A model generated the notes under the pieces. It was not told the origin of the DNA. It was given only the letters and a program-made list of their open reading frames with translations, and made no database searches. Below, piece by piece: positions 1-4,735 of a stretch of 5,365 bases of DNA. The stretch's first letter is position 1. Every line of letters begins with the position of its first letter. This stretch comes from an uncultured Oscillospiraceae bacterium. GTDB lineage: Bacteria; Bacillota; Clostridia; Oscillospirales; Oscillospiraceae. Position numbers and translations under genes: made by a program. The stretch lies in the NCBI GenBank assembly GCA_944385195.1, contig CALWWH010000276.1:1-5365 (forward strand). The letters are read 5' to 3'.

Positions 1-1965
1 ATGGGGCTGGAGCGGCTGGCGGTTGTCTGCCAGGATGTCGACAGCCTGTTTGATGTCGACACCGTCATGAACATCACCAATAAGGTCAGCCAGATCACAG
101 GCGCCAAGTACGGCATGAGCCACGAGATCGACGTCTCCCTGCGCGTCATCACGGACCACATCCGCTCGGCTACCTTTATGATCGCCGACGGGGTCCTTCC
201 CTCCAACGAGGGCCGCGACTATGTTCTGCGCCGCCTGCTGCGCCGTGCTGCCCGCCATGGCAAGCTGCTGGGCGTCAATGAGCCTTTCCTGTTCCAAGTC
301 TGTGAAACTGTCATCCACGAAAATCACGTCGCCTACCCTGAGCTGGAGGAAAAGAGGGCTTATATCACTAAGATTATTCACGTAGAGGAGGACAACTTTG
401 CCCGCACCATCGATGGCGGCTTGAAGATCCTAACCGACCTGGTGGAAGCACACAAGGCAGCCGGTGAGACCATCTTCTCCGGTGCAGACGCCTTTAGGCT
501 CTACGATACCTACGGTTTCCCCATCGACCTGACCATCGAGATGGCCGCCGAGAACGGCATGACCGTCGACACAGATGCCTTCCAGGCGCTGATGCAGGAG
601 CAGAAGGTCCGTGCGCGCAAAGCCCGCGAGGCTCTGGGAGATCTGGGCTGGGCCGGCGTGGAATTCGGCAAGGAAATCCCTGAAACCGAGTTTGTCGGCT
701 ATGACCGCAGCACCATCGACGACGCCAAGGTTGTGGCCCTGGTCGTGGAAGAGGAGCACGCCGAGGCTCTGATGCCCGGCGTAGAGGCCATTGTGGTTCT
801 GGACAAGACGCCTTTTTACGCTGAAATGGGCGGCCAGGTCGGCGACCACGGCGTATTGAGCGCCGAGGGGCTGCGCTTCGAGGTGACCAACGTCCTGAAA
901 AACAAGGGCGGCAAATATATGCACTACGGCAAGATGGTAGAGGGCACCTTGAAGCTGGGCGACACCGTCTGCGCCGCCATCGACACCGTCCGGCGCCAGG
1001 CCATTCGCCGGGCCCATTCCGCCACACATCTGCTGCAGGCCGCGCTGAGGTCTGTCCTGGGCGACCACGTCCATCAGGCCGGCTCTCTGGTTGAGCCCGA
1101 CTTCCTGCGCTTTGACTTCACTCACTTCTCCGCCATGACCGCTGAGGAACTCGCACGCGTCCAGGAGCTCGTCAACGACGCTGTCCTAGAGGGCTATCCC
1201 ATCGTCACCGAGGAGCTCCCCATTGAGCAGGCCCGCAAGAAGGGCGCTACAGCGCTTTTTGGCGAAAAGTACGGCGATATTGTCCGCGTTGTCGACATGG
1301 GTGAGGGATACTCTGTCGAGTTCTGCGGCGGCACGCACCTGGATAACACAGCAAAAGTCGGTGTGTTCCTCATCAACAGTGAATTCTCCGTGGCTTCCGG
1401 CGTCCGCCGCATCGAGGCGACCACCGGTAAGGCATCCCTGGCTCACATGAACCACAACCAGGAGCTGCTCTTCCAGACCGCCGCCGCCCTGAAGATCAAG
1501 CCCGGCGAGCTGCGGGAAAAGGCCGAAGCGGTGACCGCAGAGCTTAAGCAGCTGCATCAGCTCATTGAGAAGTATAAGGCCAAGGAGGCCGCCGGCGAGG
1601 CTGACCGCATCCTCTTTGGCGCCCGCGAGGTCCATGGCCTGAAGGTCGTCACAGCGACTCTGCCCGATGCAGACGCTGCCAAGCTGCGCACCATGGGAGA
1701 CGGTCTGCGCGACTCCACCCCCAATGTCGTTGCGCTGCTCTCCAGCGTCATGGGCGAGAAAATCACCCTGCTGGCCGTCTGCGGCAAAGAGGCCGTGGCC
1801 GCCGGAATCAAGGCGGGCGATCTGATCAAATCCGTGGCCCCCATTGTCGGCGGCTCCGGTGGCGGCAAACCCGACAGCGCCATGGGCGGCGGCAAGGACC
1901 TCTCCAAGCTGGATAACGCGCTGGCTACTGTCGATGACTTCATCATTGAACACATTAAAAAGTAA
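1..1965 (+). CDS. alaS: Alanyl-tRNA synthetase, 3' part (5' end outside window)
   Basis: Charges tRNA-Ala with alanine in the cytoplasm and hydrolyses mischarged Ser/Gly-tRNA-Ala. The window opens inside class II motif 3 (MGLER at residues 1-5 of the fragment), so the ATG at base 1 is an internal Met. From the usual length of about 875 residues, roughly 220 N-terminal residues with motifs 1 and 2 are missing. Visible are the tRNA-recognition helix region (GRDYVLRRLLRRAARHG, 71-87), the editing domain with its zinc/catalytic signature H339-SAT-H343 and C442-GGT-H446, a charged probable coiled coil (about 503-533), and the C-terminal DHHA1/C-Ala domain with the glycine-rich GGSGGGKPDSAMGGG (617-631). 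The frame is intact to TAA and all editing residues are present. G/C dominates third codon positions. It is the first visible gene of a + strand operon, and the HIT gene follows after 17 nt. Confidence 0.98.
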   Translation: MGLERLAVVCQDVDSLFDVDTVMNITNKVSQITGAKYGMSHEIDVSLRVITDHIRSATFMIADGVLPSNEGRDYVLRRLLRRAARHGKLLGVNEPFLFQVCETVIHENHVAYPELEEKRAYITKIIHVEEDNFARTIDGGLKILTDLVEAHKAAGETIFSGADAFRLYDTYGFPIDLTIEMAAENGMTVDTDAFQALMQEQKVRARKAREALGDLGWAGVEFGKEIPETEFVGYDRSTIDDAKVVALVVEEEHAEALMPGVEAIVVLDKTPFYAEMGGQVGDHGVLSAEGLRFEVTNVLKNKGGKYMHYGKMVEGTLKLGDTVCAAIDTVRRQAIRRAHSATHLLQAALRSVLGDHVHQAGSLVEPDFLRFDFTHFSAMTAEELARVQELVNDAVLEGYPIVTEELPIEQARKKGATALFGEKYGDIVRVVDMGEGYSVEFCGGTHLDNTAKVGVFLINSEFSVASGVRRIEATTGKASLAHMNHNQELLFQTAAALKIKPGELREKAEAVTAELKQLHQLIEKYKAKEAAGEADRILFGAREVHGLKVVTATLPDADAAKLRTMGDGLRDSTPNVVALLSSVMGEKITLLAVCGKEAVAAGIKAGDLIKSVAPIVGGSGGGKPDSAMGGGKDLSKLDNALATVDDFIIEHIKK

Positions 1966-1967
1966 TC

Positions 1968-1973
1968 AGGAGG
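1968..1973 (+). promoter_or_regulatory. Ribosome binding site of the HIT gene
   Basis: AGGAGG lies two bases after the alaS stop and 9 nt before the ATG at 1983. It is a perfect Shine-Dalgarno core and fixes the HIT start. The 17-nt gap has no room for a separate promoter, so the gene should be co-transcribed with alaS. Confidence 0.85.
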
Positions 1974-1982
1974 CATACAATC

Positions 1983-2318
1983 ATGGCTGATTGCATTTTC
2001 TGCAAGATCATCGCCGGTGAGATCCCGTCCAAAAAGCTCTATGAGGATGATCTCTGCCTGGCGTTCTACGACATCGAGCCGCTGGCTCCCAAGCATTTTC
2101 TGGTGATCCCCAAGGAGCACTTCGCTTCCGCGGCGGAGATCACAGCCGAGAACAGCAGCGTCGTGGCCGATATGTTTGAGGTCATCGCCCAGCTGGCAGC
2201 TCAGGAGGGACTTGACGGATTCCGTGTCGTCACCAACTGCGGTCCCATTGCCGGACAGACTGTGCACCATCTGCACTTCCACGTGCTCTCCGGCAAGCAG
2301 TTGGGCAGTTTCAACTAA
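1983..2318 (+). CDS. HIT (histidine triad) family protein, Hint-like nucleotide hydrolase
   Basis: A complete 111-residue protein of normal length for bacterial Hint-type HIT proteins, which hydrolyse nucleoside phosphoramidates and aminoacyl-adenylates in the cytosol. The C-terminal triad HHLHFHVL (residues 95-102) supplies H96-x-H98-x-H100; by family knowledge the central His (H98) is the nucleophile. The N-terminus MADCIFCKIIAGEIPS is typical of the family. C4 and C7, perhaps with H46 and H95, could bind the structural zinc found in some members. The central LAPKHFLVIPKEH (34-46) is the usual nucleotide-binding region. A strong AGGAGG precedes the start. The stop lies one base before the ylmH start, so the two are probably translationally coupled. 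The position next to alaS suggests, without proving, clean-up of adenylates leaking from synthetases. The physiological substrate is unknown. Confidence 0.95.
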   Translation: MADCIFCKIIAGEIPSKKLYEDDLCLAFYDIEPLAPKHFLVIPKEHFASAAEITAENSSVVADMFEVIAQLAAQEGLDGFRVVTNCGPIAGQTVHHLHFHVLSGKQLGSFN

Positions 2319-2319
2319 A

Positions 2320-3114
2320 ATGGATCGTGCGAGAGTCATCGCATCCTGCGCCGAAAGCGAGGAGGACAAAGTCCTCCTCGCACGCGTATTGGAACGTATT
2401 TCCCAGGGAGACCGGCGGGGCATCCCTGTGGCCAGCTGTTTTCTCTCTCCCCGGGAGCAGGCGCTGGCAGAGCGCGTTCTGCGCAGCAGCGGTCTGACAG
2501 ACTTCCGCTTCTTTGGCGGCTCCGAAGCCGCTGAGCGATGCGTTTGCGTCTACTTGCCCCCATGGTGCGGCGAAGACTGGCTGCTGGGAGAGGATAGCCC
2601 GCTGGCCGCTTTCCGTGCCAGCTTCTATGAGAAGGACACCCTCTCCCACCGGGATTTTCTCGGCAGCCTGATGGGTTCTGGGGTCAAACGAGAGACTGTC
2701 GGCGATATCTACGTGGGTACAGGTAGCTGTGACTTTCTGGTGCTAAAGGAAATTGCTCCTTATATCAGTCAGAATCTCATTTCCGCCGGTCGGACAAAGC
2801 TCAGTCTGAGCCAAATCCCGCTCTCGGAGCTAAATGTCCCTGCCCAGGAAACCCAGACCATCCAGGACACGGTGGCAGCCCTGCGGCTGGACAGCATCGT
2901 AGCATCCGGTTTCCGTATGGCCCGTGGAAAGGCCTCGGCGCTCATCGAGGCGGGTAAGGCCAGTCTCAACCATCTTCCCTGTCTCAAGCCGGACAAACTG
3001 GTGGCCGAAAACGATGTAATCTCCCTGCAAGGCCACGGAAAGCTGCGGCTGGAAAGCATCCGGGGCAACACGAAAAAGGGCCGCGTAGCTATTACCTTGG
3101 AGCGTTATCGCTGA
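2320..3114 (+). CDS. ylmH: YlmH-family S4-domain RNA-binding protein
   Basis: A 264-residue protein, close to the roughly 260 of Bacillus YlmH. The frame is open from 2176, but that upstream part overlaps the HIT gene. The ATG at 2320, one base after the HIT stop, is the sensible start and gives MDRARV. There is no good Shine-Dalgarno, so re-initiation after HIT is likely. The N-terminal SEEDKVLLARVLERI (13-27) matches the family's helical beginning. The central HRDFLGSLMGSGVKRETVGDI (110-130) is the hallmark of the YlmH RNA-binding domain. Residues about 183-245 (LRLDSIVASGFRMARGKA onward) are an S4 domain, the fold that clamps rRNA. In B. subtilis, YlmH has been linked to the 50S subunit and ribosome-associated quality control. 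A role here is inferred from homology. A perfect hairpin lies in its 5' coding part (separate entry). Confidence 0.92.
   Translation: MDRARVIASCAESEEDKVLLARVLERISQGDRRGIPVASCFLSPREQALAERVLRSSGLTDFRFFGGSEAAERCVCVYLPPWCGEDWLLGEDSPLAAFRASFYEKDTLSHRDFLGSLMGSGVKRETVGDIYVGTGSCDFLVLKEIAPYISQNLISAGRTKLSLSQIPLSELNVPAQETQTIQDTVAALRLDSIVASGFRMARGKASALIEAGKASLNHLPCLKPDKLVAENDVISLQGHGKLRLESIRGNTKKGRVAITLERYR
2357..2381 (+). repeat. Perfect 11-bp inverted repeat with 3-nt loop inside ylmH
   Basis: Arms GCGAGGAGGAC (2357-2367) and GTCCTCCTCGC (2371-2381) pair without mismatch around an AAA loop, starting 37 nt after the ylmH ATG. The left arm contains a Shine-Dalgarno-like GAGGAGG that would be buried in the stem. 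No U-tract follows, so it is not an intrinsic terminator. It encodes the conserved acidic-then-hydrophobic helix start (SEEDKVLLA), so chance from codon choice is possible. A role in ribosome pausing or in controlling ylmH translation is inference only. Confidence 0.7.
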
Positions 3115-3124
3115 ATTTTCACAG

Positions 3125-3133
3125 AAAGAGGTG
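3125..3133 (+). promoter_or_regulatory. Ribosome binding site of the DUF896 gene
   Basis: AAAGAGGTG differs at one position from the consensus AAGGAGGTG and stands 5 nt before the ATG at 3139. It supports that start and independent translation from the operon mRNA. The ylmH stop is 24 nt upstream of the start. Confidence 0.75.
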
Positions 3134-3138
3134 CCCAT

Positions 3139-3339
3139 ATGGGTCCGAACACCATCGCCCGCATCAACGAGCTGGCGCACAAAGCGAAGACAGTGGGCCT
3201 GACTGCCGAGGAGATTGCCGAGCGTGACACCCTGCGCAAGGAATATATCGCCTCCGTCAAGGCAAACCTCGTCGGTCAGTTGGAGAACACCTATCTCGTG
3301 GATGAGAAAGGTAACAAAACAAAGCTGAAGCATAAATAA
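3139..3339 (+). CDS. DUF896 / UPF0291 (YnzC-like) small protein
   Basis: A 66-residue soluble, highly charged helical protein. The pattern IARINELAHKAKTVGLTAEE (residues 6-25), followed by ERDTLRKEYI and the tail with YLVDEKGN, is diagnostic of DUF896. The founder is B. subtilis YnzC, a two-helix hairpin protein of about 77 residues encoded with the SOS gene yneA; its molecular function is not established. Length is near the family norm and the frame is intact. No cysteines, signal peptide or membrane segment are present. It is the last gene of the alaS operon: a good ribosome binding site precedes it and a strong hairpin starts on the last A of its stop. No LexA-like operator is visible, so the SOS link known in Bacillus is not supported here. 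Confidence 0.93.
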   Translation: MGPNTIARINELAHKAKTVGLTAEEIAERDTLRKEYIASVKANLVGQLENTYLVDEKGNKTKLKHK

Positions 3340-3378
3340 TGAGACGCCCTCCTGTATGGGAGGGCGTCTCATCTTGTC
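3339..3378 (+). terminator. Rho-independent-type terminator of the alaS operon
   Basis: A perfect 14-bp stem: ATGAGACGCCCTCC (3339-3352) pairs with GGAGGGCGTCTCAT (3359-3372) around the 6-nt loop TGTATG. The left arm begins on the last base of the DUF896 stop codon. The following CTTGTC is a poor U-tract, so termination may be incomplete or partly rely on the exceptionally stable stem, which may also protect the mRNA 3' end. It is nearly symmetrical and could act on transcripts from either side. Confidence 0.78.
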
Positions 3379-3419
3379 AAAAGAGTTCCCTCTGACAGCA
3401 GGCCGGTATACCCTAAACT
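3373..3419. other. Short spacer between terminator and IS remnant
   Basis: 47 bases with no open frame, promoter or repeat that I can support. It shows no trace of the missing N-terminal half of the flavin-domain/ferredoxin gene found on the other side of the IS. The element therefore does not simply interrupt that gene. Confidence 0.5.
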
Positions 3420-3442
3420 TGTGGGGTAAAATAAGTTGACAG
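3420..3442 (+). repeat. Putative left terminal inverted repeat of the IS
   Basis: Starts TGTGGGGTAAAATAAGTTGA and runs on into CAG. It is placed here because IS3 elements begin with TG, the sequence turns A/T-rich at this point, and the -35 box overlaps its inner end as is common in this family. No partner repeat is in the window, so the exact boundary is a guess. Confidence 0.45.
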
Positions 3443-3465
3443 CTTATTCTCAAGGATTTCATAAT
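3436..3465 (+). promoter_or_regulatory. Putative sigma-A promoter of the IS transposase
   Basis: A perfect -35 TTGACA (3436-3441), an 18-nt spacer, and CATAAT (3460-3465; five of six bases match TATAAT). Transcription would start around 3472, just before the ribosome binding site of orfA. It points toward the truncated ferredoxin gene and macrodomain with no visible strong terminator between, so it could now feed them. Confidence 0.6.
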
Positions 3466-3479
3466 AAAACCAAGAGAAT

Positions 3480-3486
3480 AAGGAGG
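3480..3486 (+). promoter_or_regulatory. Orphaned ribosome binding site of orfA
   Basis: AAGGAGG is a perfect Shine-Dalgarno. Eight bases later, where the start codon should be (3495-3497), stands GCG. No in-frame ATG, GTG or TTG occurs before the ATG at 3675, so the site serves no orfA start. Confidence 0.65.
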
Positions 3487-3494
3487 CATTCAAA

Positions 3495-3713
3495 GCGGCA
3501 CGTAAATATGACCATGAATACAAAGTACAAGCAGTAAAACTTGCCAAAGAAATTGGCAGCGCTAAGGCTGCTAAAGAATTAGGAATCCTGGAAGGAACTA
3601 TCCATACATGGTTAAAAGCTGTAAGAGCCGATAAGTTAGATATTGGGGAAGGTTCCCATACCCCTGCCAGCGCAATGAGCCTGTCAGAAAAGATTACCAT
3701 GCTGCGTAAGCAG
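3495..3713 (+). pseudogene. IS3-family transposase OrfA (HTH) remnant
   Basis: Reads ARKYDHEYKVQAVKLAKEIG, then SAKAAKELGILEGTIHTWLK, the helix-turn-helix of IS3-type OrfA proteins that binds the terminal repeats. It continues through GEGSHTPASAMSLSEKITMLRKQ. Family members go on with a leucine-zipper-like helix of about 40 residues; here it stops abruptly after LRKQ and the DNA becomes orfB in another frame. The OrfA frame then runs over orfB sequence to a TGA at 3795-3797. The start codon is lost: GCG occupies the expected ATG position behind a good ribosome binding site, so little or no protein is expected. The right boundary is the inferred deletion point, certain to a few bases only. Confidence 0.85.
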
Positions 3714-3945
3714 AGGACGGCAGAATTGCCGGGAAAATTTCATTTTATTGCCGGGTGCCTGATATCAGCCGGCAAGGCTTCTATAAATATCTCTTGAACA
3801 AAGACCCTCCCTGGAAGTATCAGGATCTACCGGATGCCATGAAAGAAATCGTCAATGAAGATGAATGTAACGGTACTTATGGACGGATCTGGATGTATCG
3901 GGCGCTGTTGCTGAAGCAGCCGGAGGGAGTACATATCCCCAGTGA
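3713..3945 (+). pseudogene. IS3-family transposase OrfB, N-terminal fragment
   Basis: Reads EDGRIAGKISFYCRVPDISR, then QGFYKYLLNKDPPWKYQDLP, on to DECNGTYGRIWMYRALLLKQ and PEGVHIPSD. This is the N-terminal part of an IS3 OrfB integrase (the HTH_21-type region with the SRQGFYKY and TYGRIRMY-like signatures). The usual first residues are missing because of the deletion that joins it to orfA. The frame hits TAG at 3947-3949, created where a second deletion joins it to the catalytic part in a different frame. No good ribosome binding site precedes the only possible late start (GTG 3755). It would not encode a working enzyme. Confidence 0.88.
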
Positions 3946-4311
3946 TTAGAAAACGCCCTGACAGCTTATCCCACACTGGAAAGCACCGTCATCCACAGTG
4001 ATCGTGGGACACAGTATACCAGCGAGTCCTGCCGACAGACCATCCGGGAGCAGCACATCCACCAAAGCATGAACAGCGTCGGAGGCCGCTGCCATGATAA
4101 TGCACGCTGTGAGAGTATGTGGGCCAGAATGAAGACGGAACTTCTCTACGACCGCTATGACACGAAACAGATGACTGGAGAGGAACAAGTACTCATTTGG
4201 GGATACTTCCTCAGTTATTGGAATAACCAGAGGATCTGCTCTGCCAATGGAGGACTTCCTCCCATGATAAAACGCAGGCAGTATTATGAGGCCTTGGAAC
4301 AGGCAGCATAT
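3946..4311 (+). pseudogene. IS3-family transposase OrfB, C-terminal catalytic fragment
   Basis: Reads LENALTAYPTLESTVIHSDR, then GTQYTSESCRQTIREQHIHQ, SMNSVGGRCHDNARCESMWA and RMKTELLYDRY, on to YFLSYWNNQRICSANGGLPPMIKRRQYYEALEQAA. This is the rve integrase core. The second catalytic Asp (HSDRGTQYTS) and the Glu in the DNA-x-CES(M/F)W-type helix are present. The first Asp (the TDIT/TDITE motif of the family) was in the deleted stretch, estimated at about 95-105 residues from related proteins. The C-terminal SYWNN..R.CSANGGLPP is the typical IS3 ending. The frame runs past the IS into foreign DNA and stops at 4390-4392. Confidence 0.9.
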
Positions 4312-4729
4312 GAAAGGCGAAGATACCCTGTCCTGTGTGGCGGTATCGGTGCAGGGCAAGGCGATGGAAATCGGGGCGGACAGGCTTCCTGACATGTTCC
4401 GCAAAAATCCTTATATGGAGAAAATTTATCCAGATGTGCGCTCCCGCAGCGCCCTCACGGTATTCAAAATCTATGAAGGAACCGGTGAATGGTTCGACCT
4501 CTCCAAGCAGCCGATAGAACGGGAGAGCTTTTCTTTCGGCGGCGCACAGGCAAAGGAAACAGGCTACTTTGTAACAGACAAATGTATCGGCTGCAAGCTG
4601 TGCTATTCCAAATGCCCTCAGAAGTGCATTGATATTTCGGTACAGCCGGTTGTGATCCAGCAGGAACATTGCCTGCACTGCGGGAATTGCTTTGAAATAT
4701 GTCCCGCAAGAGCAGTCGAAAGAAGGTAA
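4286..4729 (+). CDS. N-terminally truncated PNPOx-like flavin domain / 2[4Fe-4S] ferredoxin protein
   Basis: An open frame from ATG 4286 or, better, ATG 4310 (139 residues); the eight residues before 4310 come from IS sequence read in another frame. Numbering from 4310: residues about 4-78 (VAVSVQGKAMEIG ... RKNPYMEKIYPD ... ALTVFKIYEGTGEWFDLS) are the C-terminal half of a pyridoxamine-5'-phosphate-oxidase-like flavin-binding barrel. Then come two ferredoxin motifs, C92-x2-C95-x2-C98-x3-C102-P and C121-x2-C124-x2-C127-x3-C131-P, enough for two [4Fe-4S] clusters. The intact protein is probably a cytosolic redox protein passing electrons between flavin and clusters; its substrate is unknown. 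The N-terminal half of the flavin barrel is gone, replaced by the IS, so flavin binding is doubtful. It is likely a degrading gene, though the ferredoxin part is intact. Neither start has a good ribosome binding site. The macrodomain gene follows after 6 nt. Confidence 0.82.
   Translation: MRPWNRQHMKGEDTLSCVAVSVQGKAMEIGADRLPDMFRKNPYMEKIYPDVRSRSALTVFKIYEGTGEWFDLSKQPIERESFSFGGAQAKETGYFVTDKCIGCKLCYSKCPQKCIDISVQPVVIQQEHCLHCGNCFEICPARAVERR
4720..4726 (+). promoter_or_regulatory. Ribosome binding site of the macrodomain gene
   Basis: AAGAAGG lies inside the last codons of the ferredoxin gene, 9 nt before the ATG at 4736. It is one mismatch from AAGGAGG. The overlap with the upstream reading frame indicates co-transcription of the two genes. 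Confidence 0.65.
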
Positions 4730-4735
4730 CCGTTT

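Larger units (their letters stand above)
3420..4311 (+). mobile_element. Decayed IS3-family insertion sequence, right end missing
   Basis: About 0.9 kb of an element whose intact relatives are usually about 1.3-1.5 kb. The left end probably begins at TGTGGGG (3420), the TG start usual for IS3. Inside lie, in order, the HTH part of orfA, the start of orfB and the catalytic end of orfB, in three different states of frame and separated by deletions. No copy of the left end in inverted orientation is found after orfB, so the right terminal repeat is lost. The last recognisable transposase residues (YYEALEQAA) run directly into a foreign gene near 4310. The element cannot encode an active transposase. 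Exact borders are inferred from protein families, not from aligned copies. Confidence 0.88.

Noticed and set aside
1..3. ATG at the first base as the true start of alaS
   Set aside because: It is the Met of the conserved motif 3 (GMGLER) in the middle of the catalytic domain; the 5' part of the gene lies outside the window.
430..1953. Long open frames on the minus strand opposite alaS (430-1125, 494-1027, 1186-1953)
   Set aside because: They mirror the G/C-rich third codon positions of alaS, have no recognisable domains or start signals, and alaS itself is unmistakable.
2176..2319. Upstream extension of the ylmH frame inside the HIT gene
   Set aside because: These 48 codons are the HIT gene read in another frame; YlmH homology begins at the Met at 2320.
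2357..2381. The ylmH hairpin as an intrinsic terminator
   Set aside because: No U-tract follows and the gene continues; it is kept only as a possible regulatory stem.
1557..2423. Minus-strand open frame crossing the alaS, HIT and ylmH boundary
   Set aside because: It lies antisense to three recognised genes and shows no protein family features.
3340..3420. A tRNA or small RNA gene, or a riboswitch, after DUF896
   Set aside because: Only the terminator hairpin is visible; there is no cloverleaf, no T-loop sequence and no known aptamer pattern. CRISPR-like repeats are also absent from the whole window.
2830..3489. Minus-strand open frame over the end of ylmH, DUF896 and the terminator
   Set aside because: It covers a clear + strand gene pair and a terminator hairpin and encodes no recognisable domain.
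3437..3969. 11-base direct repeat TGACAGCTTAT at 3437-3447 and 3959-3969 as an IS target duplication or att site
   Set aside because: A few 11-base matches are expected by chance in a window of this size, and the second copy lies inside the orfB coding sequence.
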